Shown: positions 54,042 through 63,287 of the stretch, piece by piece
Position numbering within the stretch: the stretch's first letter is position 1
How the letters are laid out: each line of letters opens with the position of its first letter
DNA from: Streptomyces sp. WZ-12
GTDB taxonomy: Bacteria; Actinomycetota; Actinomycetes; Streptomycetales; Streptomycetaceae
Assembly: GCF_028898845.1 (NCBI RefSeq)
Contig: NZ_CP118574.1
Coordinates: forward strand, 4,561,001-4,625,000
DNA length: 64,000 bases
Direction of reading: 5' to 3'
Notes under the pieces: model-generated
Seen by the model: only the letters and a program-made list of their open reading frames with translations
The model's database searches: none
Told to the model about the DNA's origin: nothing
Translations under genes and position numbers: made by a program

Positions 54042-54347
54042 GCTTTCGGTATCGCGAACCAGTGAGGTCCGTTCTCCTGTGGATGAACCCACTTCTGTGG
54101 ATACTTTCGTGACCCGAGTGGGTTTCCGGTCGTGCGACTCGGCAGCCACACGACCGCGGCCGATGATCCCTTGCAGCAGAGAACGACGTTTCACGTGAAA
54201 CACGATGCCAGCGCCGCGTCCGATTAAGTCGCGACACTCCGTCTTGTGGCTTTTTGTAGCGCCCGCGCAATTTGCCCTATCCGTTATTCCGCGGATGGTG
54301 ATGCCCGCCGCCAAGAAGCCGTGCCGGATTCCTCCGGCGTTCCGACA
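54042..54347. promoter_or_regulatory. parAB promoter region with a parS site
   Basis: A 306-bp gap between rsmG and parA, both read on the minus strand. It must hold the parAB promoters; S. coelicolor has two, one developmentally induced, but I could not define elements here. The perfect parS at 54188-54201 lies in it, 147 bp before the parA start. No gene is supported. Confidence 0.6.
54188..54201. other. parS site (perfect) upstream of parA
   Basis: Perfect GTTTCACGTGAAAC, 147 bp upstream of the parA start; ParB binding here could repress parAB. Confidence 0.95.
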
Positions 54348-55073
54348 TCAGCGCCGACGCCCCCTAGTCGCCCGGCTCGTACGGGCCGCCTTCGCTCGCT
54401 TGGCGGCGAAGCGCACCCCACCGGGGCTCTCGCCCACCTCGACGCGCACCACGGTCGACAGCGGATCCACCACGCCCTCACCGACATGCACGATCGACGT
54501 GTCCACCACGCCCAGCTTGCTCAGCGCGGCCCGAGCCGCCTTGAGTTCTTCCTCCGCGGTGTCGCCCTTGAGCGCCAGCATCTCTCCGTAAGGGCGCAGC
54601 AGCGGCACGCCCCAGCCGGCCAGTCGGTCGAGCGGCGCGACGGCCCGCGCGGTCACCACGTGCACCTGCGGAAGCTTGCCCATGACCTCTTCGGCACGGC
54701 CTCGCACGACGGTGACGTGGTCCAGCCCGAGCAGTTCGACGACCTCCTGGAGGAAGTTCGTCCGCCGCAGCAGCGGCTCCAGAAGCGTGATCTTGAGGTC
54801 CGGACGCACCAACGCCAGCGGAATACCGGGCAGCCCGGCTCCCGAACCCACGTCACACACCGATACGCCCTCAGGGACCACCTCGGAGAGCACCGCGCAG
54901 TTCAGCAGGTGCCGCTCCCACAGCCGCGGCACCTCCCGCGGACCGATCAGCCCGCGCTTCACGCCCGCGTCGGCGAGCAGTTCGCCGTACCGTACGGCCT
55001 CCGGAAAGCGCTCGCCGAAAACCTCCTGCGCCGTTTTCGGCGCAGGAGGGAGCTCCGCTGGTGCCTCCGTCAC
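54348..55073 (-). CDS. rsmG: 16S rRNA (G527-N7) methyltransferase RsmG
   Basis: A 241-residue SAM methyltransferase that methylates G527 of 16S rRNA; loss gives low-level streptomycin resistance. The conserved parts are RLWERHLLNCAVLSEVVPEG, the SAM motif VCDVGSGAGLPGIPLALVRPDLKITLLEP and NFLQEV. The GTG at 55073 is chosen because longer starts add a non-conserved stretch. A basic C-terminal tail (AKRAKAARTSR) may aid rRNA binding. It lies upstream of parA in the rpmH-rnpA-yidD-yidC-khpB-rsmG-parAB gene order, separated from khpB by a terminator. Confidence 0.95.
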   Translation of the reverse strand: MTEAPAELPPAPKTAQEVFGERFPEAVRYGELLADAGVKRGLIGPREVPRLWERHLLNCAVLSEVVPEGVSVCDVGSGAGLPGIPLALVRPDLKITLLEPLLRRTNFLQEVVELLGLDHVTVVRGRAEEVMGKLPQVHVVTARAVAPLDRLAGWGVPLLRPYGEMLALKGDTAEEELKAARAALSKLGVVDTSIVHVGEGVVDPLSTVVRVEVGESPGGVRFAAKRAKAARTSRATRGRRR

Positions 55074-55154
55074 GGGAACCGCCCTTCCTCTGGACTGCTT
55101 TTCCTGCCGGGATCCCGGCGCTACGACCGGGGATAACACAGAAGGCTGAGAAGT

Positions 55155-55186
55155 TTTGGCCCCGCCTGCGAGCAGACGGGGCCAAA
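55155..55186 (-). terminator. Terminator downstream of khpB
   Basis: TTTGGCCCCG (55155-55164) pairs with CGGGGCCAAA (55177-55186), with inner pairs CTG/CAG. It lies 20 bp past the khpB stop on the minus strand and separates it from rsmG. Confidence 0.82.
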
Positions 55187-55205
55187 GAAGACTGAGCGCG
55201 AAGCG

Positions 55206-55712
55206 TCAGGCCGGGAGGACCACCACGCGGCGCTGCGGCTCCTCGCCCTCGGACTCGCTCTGCAGTCCGGCCGCGGCCACCGCGTCGTGGACGACCTTGC
55301 GCTCGAACGGCGTCATCGGGTCGAGCTTCACCGGCTGACCGGTGCTCTTGGCCTCCGCCGCGGCGCTCGCGCCGACCTTGGCGAGCTCCTCACGCTTATG
55401 CGCCCGGAAGCCGGCAATGTCGAGCATCAGACGGCTGCGGTCGCCGGTCTCCCGGTGCACCGCCAGCCGCGTCAGCTCCTGCAGCGCCTCCAGCACCTCA
55501 CCGTCGCGGCCGACCAGCTTCTGCAGATCGCGGCTGGTCGAATCACCGACGATCGACACCGAGGCACGGTCCGCCTCGACGTCCATGTCGATGTCACCGT
55601 CGAGGTCCGCGATGTCCAGCAGACCCTCCAGGTAGTCGGCCGCGACCTCGCCTTCCTGCTCCAGGCGGGTCAGGGTGTCGGCGCCCTTGGTGCCAGGGGT
55701 CGTGTCCGTCAC
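55206..55712 (-). CDS. khpB: RNA-binding protein KhpB (Jag family)
   Basis: A 168-residue protein with a KH domain (about 25-100, with SIVGDSTSRDLQKLVGRDGEVLEALQEL) and an R3H domain (about 105-160, with MTPFERKVVHDAVAAAG and the R3H-type R). The Jag N-terminal domain found in Firmicutes is absent. KhpB binds RNA, often with KhpA, and affects cell-wall and division genes in other bacteria. It is 14 bp from yidC and part of the rpmH-rnpA-yidD-yidC-khpB set. Confidence 0.92.
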   Translation of the reverse strand: MTDTTPGTKGADTLTRLEQEGEVAADYLEGLLDIADLDGDIDMDVEADRASVSIVGDSTSRDLQKLVGRDGEVLEALQELTRLAVHRETGDRSRLMLDIAGFRAHKREELAKVGASAAAEAKSTGQPVKLDPMTPFERKVVHDAVAAAGLQSESEGEEPQRRVVVLPA

Positions 55713-55726
55713 GTAAGGACTCCTTC

Positions 55727-56872
55727 TTACTTCTTGGACGGGTGCTTGGGGCGCTGCTGGCCCTTGCGCTGCCCGGACTTGGTGTTACGGGATCCGGAGG
55801 CGGCACCACCCTTGGCGGGCGTACCACCCTTCCCCTTGTCGTCCTGCGTGGCCGTGCTGTCCTGCGAAGCCGCAGCACCACCCGACGACGAGCTCGCCCG
55901 CGTGCGGTTCTGCGTGGCACCACTCGGCGCGGCGGCGCCGGCGCTGGTCTGACGCTTGGCCTTGGTCTGCCGCTTGGGCTGCTGGCGGTTCTGGCGCGCC
56001 TCCTCGGCGGCCTTCTTCGCCTCGATCTCGGCGGGGCTCTCCACCAGCTTGCCGCTGGCGCGCAGCCGCTCCTGGCGCTCGGTGAACGCCTTGCTGCCCG
56101 GGGTGGGGTTGCGGCGGATGACGAACATCTGCTGACCCATGGTCCACACGTTGGTGGTCAGCCAGTAGACGAGGACCCCGACCGGGAAGTTGATGCCGAA
56201 GACGGCGAACATGACCGGGAAGACGTACATCAGCATCTTCTGCTGCTGCATGAACGGCGTCTTCACCGTCAGGTCGACGTTCTTCGTCATGAGCTGGCGC
56301 TGGGTGTAGAACTGCGACGCCGACATCAGGACGATCATGATGACCGTGACCACGCGGACGTCAGTCACCGAGGCGCCCAGGGCCTGGATCTTCGAGGCGG
56401 TGTCCATGAACTTCGCCGCGAGAGGCGCACCGAAGATGTGCGCCTTCTGCGCGCTCGCCAGCAGCGCCGGGTCGATGACGCCGACCGTCTTGTTCTGCGC
56501 GATGTGGCTGAGGACCTGGTACAGGGAGATGAAGAACGGGGACTGCGCCAGGATCGGGAGACAGCTCGAGAGCGGGTTGGTGCCCGACTCCTTGTAGAGC
56601 TTCATCATCTCTTCGGACTGGCGCTGCTTGTCGCTCTTGTAGCGCTCCTGGATCGCCTTCATCTTCGGCTGGAGCGCCTGCATGTTCCGCGTCGCCTTGA
56701 TCTGCTTCACGAAGAGCGGGATCAGGCAGATGCGGATCAGCACCACCAGCGAGACGATGGACAGGCCCCAAGCCGCGCCACTGTTCGGATCGAAGATCAG
56801 GCTGAAGAACGAGTGGAACTGGACGATGATCCAGGAAACTGCGTAATAAAGGGGTTTGAGGATCGTGTCCAC
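55727..56872 (-). CDS. yidC: Membrane protein insertase YidC
   Basis: A 381-residue YidC/Oxa1 insertase of the Gram-positive type. Five hydrophobic segments are predicted. The N-terminal helix is followed by [28 protein letters not shown], with the conserved Arg in the hydrophilic groove, then two membrane segments around [17 protein letters not shown] and a C-terminal pair. A charged, Gln/Arg/Lys-rich tail of about 100 residues may bind ribosomes. The GTG at 56872 lies 3 bases from the yidD stop. It inserts membrane proteins with or without SecYEG. Confidence 0.97.
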   Translation of the reverse strand: MDTILKPLYYAVSWIIVQFHSFFSLIFDPNSGAAWGLSIVSLVVLIRICLIPLFVKQIKATRNMQALQPKMKAIQERYKSDKQRQSEEMMKLYKESGTNPLSSCLPILAQSPFFISLYQVLSHIAQNKTVGVIDPALLASAQKAHIFGAPLAAKFMDTASKIQALGASVTDVRVVTVIMIVLMSASQFYTQRQLMTKNVDLTVKTPFMQQQKMLMYVFPVMFAVFGINFPVGVLVYWLTTNVWTMGQQMFVIRRNPTPGSKAFTERQERLRASGKLVESPAEIEAKKAAEEARQNRQQPKRQTKAKRQTSAGAAAPSGATQNRTRASSSSGGAAASQDSTATQDDKGKGGTPAKGGAASGSRNTKSGQRKGQQRPKHPSKK

Positions 56873-56875
56873 GAA

Positions 56876-57193
56876 TCAGGCTCCTTGGGCGTTGGGCTGA
56901 GTCTCGGGCTGGGCGACAGGCTCAGGGACGGCAGGCCCGCCCAGGCGGCTCCTCAGCCGCTGATGCCAAACCGGACGCTTCCGGGGAGGGACGTGGTCGA
57001 CGCCACCGAGCGACCACGGATTGCACCGCAGGATGCGCCAAGCGGTCAGCGCAGTCCCCTTCACCGCGCCGTGTCGATCGATGGCGGTGTAGCCATAGTG
57101 CGAGCACGACGGGTAGTACTTGCAGACCGGGCCCAACAGCGGGCTGATGGTCCACTGGTAGATCTTGATCAAAAGCAGCAGCGGGTACTTCAC
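56876..57193 (-). CDS. yidD: Membrane insertion efficiency factor YidD
   Basis: A 105-residue YidD. The conserved core is [38 protein letters not shown], followed by C-N-P-W-S-x-G-G. Family Cys and aromatic residues are intact. It sits at the membrane beside YidC and helps insertion. The GTG at 57193 overlaps the rnpA stop (57190-57192), and yidC follows 3 bases after its own stop, so all three are coupled. Confidence 0.96.
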   Translation of the reverse strand: MKYPLLLLIKIYQWTISPLLGPVCKYYPSCSHYGYTAIDRHGAVKGTALTAWRILRCNPWSLGGVDHVPPRKRPVWHQRLRSRLGGPAVPEPVAQPETQPNAQGA

Positions 57194-57645
57194 TGTGCGC
57201 TCCCTCCCGGGTCCCGTCCGGGAGCCCGGGGGCCTGCGGCGTCGCCGCCGGCTGCGGCCCCGGTGGGATTGCTGCCTTTCGGCGCCCCTCCCAGCAGCCG
57301 CTGGAGAGCGGCGTCCAGGTCGCGGGCCAGCTGGTCGTACTCCGCCGCGCCCGCGCCGGGCAGGGCCCGTACGACAACCAGGCTACCGGCGGGCAGCCGG
57401 TCCAGCCGGTCGCGCATGAGATGGCGAAGTCTCCGCTTGACCTTGTTGCGGACGACCGCAATGCCAATGGCCTTGCTGACGACGAAACCCGCACGCGTCG
57501 GGGGAACAGTTCCCCCCGCTGCGTGCGGGTCCGTTACGCCGCTACGACAGTGCACGACGAGGAGCGGGCGCCCGGCCCTGCGTCCCCGGCGTACCGCGGT
57601 CGCGAAGTCCTCGCGCCGCCTCAGCCGATTTTCGGTAGGCAGCAC
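57190..57645 (-). CDS. rnpA: Ribonuclease P protein component
   Basis: A 151-residue RnpA. The RNR-type core is [20 protein letters not shown], then [27 protein letters not shown] (the conserved R-N-x-x-K-R-R-x-R). It binds the P RNA and aids 5' maturation of tRNAs. The last 40 residues are Gly/Ala/Pro-rich and probably disordered, which makes it longer than the usual 110-125. The GTG at 57645 gives MLPTENRL. The stop overlaps the yidD start. Confidence 0.97.
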   Translation of the reverse strand: MLPTENRLRRREDFATAVRRGRRAGRPLLVVHCRSGVTDPHAAGGTVPPTRAGFVVSKAIGIAVVRNKVKRRLRHLMRDRLDRLPAGSLVVVRALPGAGAAEYDQLARDLDAALQRLLGGAPKGSNPTGAAAGGDAAGPRAPGRDPGGSAQ

Positions 57646-57668
57646 GTCATGGACCTAGGTCGGGCTGA

Positions 57669-57806
57669 TCAGGCGGACAGGCGGGCGCGACCCTTGCTGC
57701 GGCGCGACGCGAGGATCGCGCGGCCGGCACGGGTCCGCATGCGCAGACGGAAGCCGTGGGTCTTCGCGCGACGGCGGTTGTTCGGCTGGAAGGTGCGCTT
57801 GCTCAC
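57669..57806 (-). CDS. rpmH: 50S ribosomal protein L34
   Basis: A 45-residue L34, too short for most gene finders. The product starts [19 protein letters not shown] and ends [10 protein letters not shown], all conserved. The GTG at 57806 is the start. It is first in the rpmH-rnpA-yidD-yidC-khpB order that borders dnaA in almost all bacteria. Its promoter and that of dnaA must lie in the divergent gap to its right. Confidence 0.98.
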   Translation of the reverse strand: MSKRTFQPNNRRRAKTHGFRLRMRTRAGRAILASRRSKGRARLSA

Positions 57807-58180
57807 TCGGGGGCTCCAGGAATTCTTGCTGTCTCGGGAGACAGGTTGTGGGGCGTCGACTGGCTGTCACCGTGCGCCCACGAGTAGCTCGCCACGCCCG
57901 AGTGCACCGCTACACGATCACGAGAGCGCGATCTTTGCCCATCGGAGGCAGGCGGCAGCAGCCATCGACAACTCGACCTGTGCACGGTACGCGGGGCTAC
58001 GCCATCCGGTCAAACCAGCTCCGTGACAGCGCGGAGAGCCTCGGCCAGGACACACTATGCACAGCCTGTGGACAACAACTTGAATCCCCAGGCCCGCCCT
58101 GACTACCGTGGCTGAACTTCATTTCCTTCCCGCCCGTCCTGAGAATCACACATTCGTGGGACTGTGAGAGAGCGTGCCCT
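57807..58180. promoter_or_regulatory. Divergent rpmH/dnaA promoter region with a DnaA box
   Basis: A 374-bp gap. It holds a perfect DnaA box TTGTCCACA on the minus strand (58067-58075, read TGTGGACAA on plus). That box, 106 bp before the dnaA start, suits autorepression by DnaA. The region is less GC-rich than its surroundings. No gene is supported. Confidence 0.7.
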
Positions 58181-60078
58181 GTGGCTGATGTACCTGCCGA
58201 TCTTGCCGCAGTGTGGCCACGTGTACTCGATCACCTCTTGCGGGCCGACACCGACGGCCTGAAGCCCAAGGACCAGGACTGGCTCAAGCGGACCCAGCCC
58301 CTGGCGCTGGTCGCGGACACCGCACTGCTCGCCGTGCCCAACGAGTTCGCCAAGGGCGTCCTCGAAGGACGGCTGGCGCCGCTGATCGGGGAAGCGCTCA
58401 GCCATGAATGCGGGCGGCCGATCCGGATCGCGATCACCGTCGACGACTCCTCCGAGGAGCCCGCGCCCCAGCCGCCCGCGCCTCCGCAGCAGCACACCCA
58501 GCACCAGCCGGCACAGCACCACCAGGCGCAACACCAGCCGGCACAGCACGACGCGTACGACGGCTACGACGGGCGGCGCGACTCCCGGCAGGGCTATGGG
58601 CACCAGGGCGACGACCTGCCCAGCGTCCGCCCCGCGTACCCGGATTACCCGCAGCCGCGGCACGAGCCCGGGGCGTGGCCCCAGCATGCCGTCACCGACG
58701 CGGTCGGCCCGCGCGAGGAGTATGGCTGGCAACAGCAGCCCCTGGGCGGCTACCCCGACCGCGAGACCTCCGCGGAGCAGTGGCGCGAGCCGTACGGCGC
58801 TCCGCCGCCCGCCCACCTCCAGCAGCACCAGAACGACTACCGCTCACAGGGTCCCGACCGCACCGGGCCGCGCCCCTCGGAAGGTCCGCGCCCGGGGTAC
58901 GAGCAGCAGCGGCGCGACCTCTCCGACTTCCCCCACCCGGTCCTGGTGGCCGGCCGGGTGGTCCCGGTTCCCCTTTGCCGGCGCCCAGCGGTGCGCCCAG
59001 CCCGCTCGCCGCGCAACCCGCGCCGGCGACCGGTCCCGGCGAGCCGACCGCGCGGCTGAACCCCAAGTACCTCTTCGACACCTTCGTCATCGGTGCCTCC
59101 AACCGCTTCGCGCACGCCGCGGCGGTCGCGGTCGCCGAGGCGCCGGCCAAGGCGTACAACCCCCTCTTCATCTATGGGGAGTCGGGTCTGGGCAAGACCC
59201 ACCTGCTGCACGCCATCGGGCACTACGCCCGCAGCCTCTACCCGGGCACCCGGGTGCGGTACGTGAGCTCCGAGGAGTTCACCAACGAGTTCATCAACTC
59301 CATCCGGGACGGCAAGGCGGACGCGTTCCGCAAGCGCTACCGGGACATGGACATCCTGCTGGTCGACGACATCCAGTTCCTGGCGAGCAAGGAGTCGACG
59401 CAGGAGGAGTTCTTCCACACCTTCAACACCCTGCACAACGCGAACAAGCAGATCGTGCTCTCCAGTGACCGGCCGCCGAAGCAACTGGTCACCCTGGAGG
59501 ACCGGTTGCGCAACCGCTTCGAGTGGGGGCTGATCACCGACGTCCAGCCGCCGGAGCTGGAGACCCGGATCGCGATCCTCCGCAAGAAGGCCGTGCAGGA
59601 GCAGTTGAACGCGCCGCCGGAGGTGCTGGAGTTCATCGCGTCCCGGATCTCGCGCAACATCCGCGAGTTGGAGGGCGCGCTGATCCGGGTCACCGCGTTC
59701 GCGTCGCTCAACCGGCAGCCGGTGGACCTGGGGCTCACCGAGATCGTGCTGAAGGACCTGATCCCCGGCGGCGAGGACACCGCGCCGGAGATCACCGCGA
59801 CCGCGATCATGGCCGCGACCGCGGACTACTTCGGGCTGACCGTGGACGATCTGTGTGGATCCTCGCGCAGCCGGGTGCTGGTGACGGCCCGCCAGATCGC
59901 GATGTACCTGTGCCGGGAGCTCACCGACCTCTCGTTGCCGAAGATCGGCGCGCAGTTCGGCGGCCGCGACCACACGACGGTGATGCACGCCGATCGCAAG
60001 ATCCGCGCGCTGATGGCCGAGCGGCGCTCCATCTACAACCAGGTCACCGAGCTGACCAACCGCATCAAGAACGGCTGA
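58181..60078 (+). CDS. dnaA: Chromosomal replication initiator DnaA (apparent frameshift)
   Basis: DnaA opens oriC. The N-terminal domain ([32 protein letters not shown]) and the long Gln/His/Pro-rich domain II lie in one frame from the GTG at 58181. The AAA+ domain (Walker [11 protein letters not shown], Walker [12 protein letters not shown]) and the DNA-binding signature [15 protein letters not shown] lie in the -1 frame to the stop at 60078. The first frame runs on out of frame to 59059. Frames meet near the C run 58930-58934; one extra C, or a -1 slip there, gives F-P-P-P-G-P-G-G and a 632-residue protein of normal length. I treat this as a likely sequence error in an essential gene, not a pseudogene. 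Confidence 0.93.
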
Positions 60079-60109
60079 CGGGCGGTCACCGCCGGCCGCG
60101 ACCGCCATC

Positions 60110-60142
60110 AGGGCGCTCCGGGATCCGCTCCCGGGGCGCCCT
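60110..60142 (+). terminator. Terminator downstream of dnaA
   Basis: AGGGCGC (60110-60116) pairs with GCGCCCT (60136-60142) with inner G/C pairs, 32 bp after the dnaA stop and before the first DnaA boxes. Confidence 0.7.
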
Positions 60143-60279
60143 TCGTCGTGTGCGGGGTGAGGGAGGGAGAACGGCGTCCGGTGCCGTCGTCCGTGCCGTC
60201 TGCGGGGCTCGCGGGGCGGTCGAGGAGTGGCGTTCGGGGGCGGTGGACGGGCCGGTCGGTGGGTTCTGTAGGCCACCGG

Positions 60280-60915
60280 TCGTCGTCCCAAACCTGTGGA
60301 GCGCGCCGGCGCTGTTCGATTCCGGGCCTGGTCACGGCCTCTCTCCACAGATTGGGCAAGAATCTTCCGTCCACAGCCTGGGGAGAGGAAAGTTATCCCT
60401 GTGGGATCCACAGGTCGGTCTGCTGACGGGCCATCGGGCGAGGTCAGCCGCATGTGGAATTGTGGCCAAACGAAATCCACAGCCTGTGGACAGAGTTTTC
60501 GTCCACAGGCGTCGCGCGAGCTTGTCCACCGGCCGCCCACAGGTACAGCGGGGTTGTCCCCAGTGATCCCCAGCTTCTCCACACCGCTGTCCACTGTTCG
60601 GCAACGCAACACCCGCCCTCACCGCGCCGAGTGAAAGCGGTCACACCAAGGTGCGGGGTTGGGCTGTGGGGAACAGGGGTAAAGCTGGGGATGGCACTGG
60701 GGAGAAGTCCCTCAGCCCTGTGCATGGGGTGTGCAGAACTTCACGCGGTCCACAGCCGGAGCCGCTTATCCACGGCCGCCACCCACAGGCACGGTGGACA
60801 AAAAATCGGCGCTGACCTGCGCAAAGTCAGTTGTCCACGGTTTCCACAGGGCCTACTACTACGACCACGGATATCTACCGGGGAATGCGCTTCGAAACGG
60901 GCCCTGTGCACAACT
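60280..60915. other. oriC: Chromosomal origin oriC, about 20 DnaA boxes
   Basis: Between dnaA and dnaN this 986-bp gap holds the DnaA boxes of the origin. Plus-strand boxes include 60367-60375 (CCGTCCACA), 60404-60412, 60473-60481, 60499-60507, 60522-60530 (TTGTCCACC), 60554-60562, 60575-60583, 60587-60595, 60746-60754, 60766-60774 (TTATCCACG), 60831-60839 (TTGTCCACG) and 60840-60848. Minus-strand boxes include 60485-60493, 60665-60673, 60793-60801 and 60905-60913 (TTGTGCACA). None equals TTGTCCACA exactly, but many keep the TCCAC core. The count and spacing match known Streptomyces origins. No ORF is supported; 60916-61064 is only the dnaN leader. Confidence 0.95.
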
Positions 60916-61064
60916 CGGCTCGGGAGCCCGTCGCTCCGGTCGAGTCGACTTGACCCCGAGCCGCACCGACTGTCGGTGGTGTGCGTCAGACTGGTCTCCG
61001 GCAACTCAGCCGACGACGAAGAGCCAGCAGGGCGAGAGCCAGCAACAGCAGGAGGCGGTTTCCG

Positions 61065-62195
61065 GTGAAGATCCGGGTGGAGCGCGATGTACTCGCGGAG
61101 GCAGTGGCCTGGGCGGCCAAGAGCCTCCCGGCCCGTCCGCCGGTGCCCGTCCTCGCGGGCCTGCTCCTGAAGGCGGACGACGGCGCGCTGAGCCTGTCCG
61201 GCTTCGACTACGAGGTCTCCGCGCGGGTTTCGGTGGACGCCGAGGTGGAAGAGGAGGGCACCGTCCTCGTCTCCGGCCGGCTGCTCGCCGACATCTGCCG
61301 TGCGCTCCCCAACCGCCCGGTGGAGATTTCCACCGACGGTGTACGAGTGACCGTGGTCTGCGGCTCCTCCCGCTTCACCCTCCACACCCTGCCTGTGGAG
61401 GAGTACCCGTCCCTGCCGACGATGCCCACCGCCACCGGCACCGTCCCTGGTGAGGTCTTCGCCGCGGCGGCCGCCCAGGTGGCCATCGCCGCCGGTCGCG
61501 ACGACACCCTGCCGGTGCTGACCGGTGTGCGGATCGAGATCGAGGGCGACACCGTCACCCTCGCCTCCACCGACCGCTACCGCTTCGCGGTCCGCGAGTT
61601 CCTGTGGAAGCCGGAGAACCCGGACGCCTCCGCGGTCGCCCTGGTGCCCGCCAAGACCCTGCTGGACACCGCCAAGTCCCTGAGCGGCGGCGACACCGTC
61701 ACCCTGGCGCTGTCCGGCTCCGGGCAGGGCGAGGGCCTCATCGGTTTCGAGGGCGCCGGCCGCCGGACCACGACCCGCCTCCTTGAGGGCGACCTGCCGA
61801 AGTACCGGACGCTCTTCCCGACCGAGTTCAACTCCGTCGCCGTGATCGAGACCGCCCCGTTCGTCGAGGCCGTCAAGCGCGTGGCGCTGGTCGCCGAGCG
61901 GAACACCCCGGTGCGGCTGAGCTTCGAGCAGGGCGTGCTGATCCTGGAGGCCGGCTCCAGCGACGATGCACAGGCTGTGGAAAGGGTCGACGCCGACCTG
62001 GAGGGCGACGACATCTCGATCGCCTTCAACCCGGGCTTCCTTCTGGAGGGCCTGTCGGCCATCGACTCCCCGGTGGCCCAGTTGTCCTTCACCACCTCGA
62101 CCAAGCCCGCGCTGCTCAGCGGCCGTCCGGCCAAGGACGCCGAGGCCGACGACGCGTACAAGTACCTGATCATGCCCGTCCGCCTCTCGGGCTGA
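61065..62195 (+). CDS. dnaN: DNA polymerase III sliding clamp (beta subunit)
   Basis: A 376-residue clamp, the exact length of the Streptomyces protein. It has three similar domains that form half of the ring holding polymerase on DNA. Recognisable parts are MKIRVERDVLAEAVAWAAKSLPARPPVPVLAGLLL (domain 1) and the C-terminal AYKYLIMPVRL, which contacts polymerase and MutS-type partners. The GTG at 61065 follows AGGAGG at 61050-61055. It lies immediately after oriC. Confidence 0.98.
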   Translation: MKIRVERDVLAEAVAWAAKSLPARPPVPVLAGLLLKADDGALSLSGFDYEVSARVSVDAEVEEEGTVLVSGRLLADICRALPNRPVEISTDGVRVTVVCGSSRFTLHTLPVEEYPSLPTMPTATGTVPGEVFAAAAAQVAIAAGRDDTLPVLTGVRIEIEGDTVTLASTDRYRFAVREFLWKPENPDASAVALVPAKTLLDTAKSLSGGDTVTLALSGSGQGEGLIGFEGAGRRTTTRLLEGDLPKYRTLFPTEFNSVAVIETAPFVEAVKRVALVAERNTPVRLSFEQGVLILEAGSSDDAQAVERVDADLEGDDISIAFNPGFLLEGLSAIDSPVAQLSFTTSTKPALLSGRPAKDAEADDAYKYLIMPVRLSG

Positions 62196-62367
62196 CGCGG
62201 GCGACCAGCCTCGTGCCGACCGGGCCCCGGCCATCTGCCGGGGCCCTTGCGGCGACTGGCTGACGGCCTCCTGATGAGCGGCTGAGCCCACAGCTGTGCA
62301 CAGGGTCCCGGGCGTAGGCTCGGACTCGGGTACGAACAGCAACGACTATGTGCAAAGAGGGTCTCTG

Positions 62368-63243
62368 ATGGAGCTCGGTCTCGTCGGTCTCGGCAAGATG
62401 GGCGGCAACATGCGCGAGCGCATTCGCCGCGCCGGCCACACCGTCATCGGATACGACCGCAACCCGGACCTGGCCGATGTGGACAGCCTCAAGGGGCTTG
62501 TGGACAGGCTCAAGGGTCCGCGGGTGGTCTGGGTCATGGTCCCGGCCGGCGCCGCCACCCAGGCGACGATCGACGAGCTGGCCGAGCTGCTCTCGCCCGG
62601 CGACCTCGTCGTGGACGGCGGCAACTCCCGCTGGACCGACGACGAGAAGCACGCCGAGGAGCTGGCCGCCAAGGGCATCGGCTTCGTGGACTGCGGCGTC
62701 TCCGGCGGCGTCTGGGGCCTGGAGAACGGCTACGCGCTGATGTACGGCGGCGACAAGGAGAACGTCGCCAAGGCGCAGCCGATCTTCGACGCCCTCAAGC
62801 CCGAGGGCGAGTTCGGCTCCGTGCACGCCGGCAAGGTGGGCGCGGGCCACTTCGCGAAGATGGTCCACAACGGCATCGAGTACGCGATGATGCAGGCCTA
62901 CGCCGAGGGCTGGGAGCTGCTGGAGAAGGTCGACTCCGTGGAGAACGTCCGCGAGATCTTCCGCTCCTGGCAGGAGGGCACGGTCATCCGCTCCTGGCTG
63001 CTGGACCTGGCGGTCAACGCCCTCGACGAGGACGAGCACCTGGCGAAGCTGCGCGGTTACGCCGCCGACTCCGGTGAGGGCCGCTGGACGGTCGAGGCCG
63101 CGATCGACAACGCCGTGCCGCTGCCGGCGATCACCGCGTCGCTCTTCGCCCGCTTCGCGTCCCGCCAGGACGACTCGCCGCAGATGAAGATGATCGCCGC
63201 GCTGCGCAACCAGTTCGGTGGCCACGCGGTCGAGAGCAAGTAG
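62368..63243 (+). CDS. gnd: 6-Phosphogluconate dehydrogenase (short type)
   Basis: A 291-residue NAD(P)-dependent decarboxylating dehydrogenase of the short (YqeC-like) class, lacking the long C-terminal tail of E. coli Gnd. The dinucleotide motif [12 protein letters not shown] is at residues 4-15, [16 protein letters not shown] is the substrate part, and the catalytic [16 protein letters not shown] region is intact. It gives ribulose-5-phosphate in the pentose phosphate path. Its place between dnaN and recF is typical of actinomycetes. The ATG at 62368 follows AGAGGG. Confidence 0.95.
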   Translation: MELGLVGLGKMGGNMRERIRRAGHTVIGYDRNPDLADVDSLKGLVDRLKGPRVVWVMVPAGAATQATIDELAELLSPGDLVVDGGNSRWTDDEKHAEELAAKGIGFVDCGVSGGVWGLENGYALMYGGDKENVAKAQPIFDALKPEGEFGSVHAGKVGAGHFAKMVHNGIEYAMMQAYAEGWELLEKVDSVENVREIFRSWQEGTVIRSWLLDLAVNALDEDEHLAKLRGYAADSGEGRWTVEAAIDNAVPLPAITASLFARFASRQDDSPQMKMIAALRNQFGGHAVESK

Positions 63244-63287
63244 TAAGCACCACCAGCACAGCAGCCGGGGGAGGTCGGCGCGGAACC

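Noticed and set aside
58181..60078. dnaA as a true pseudogene
   Set aside because: All motifs are intact on both sides of a single shift, the gene is essential, and one base in a C run repairs it.
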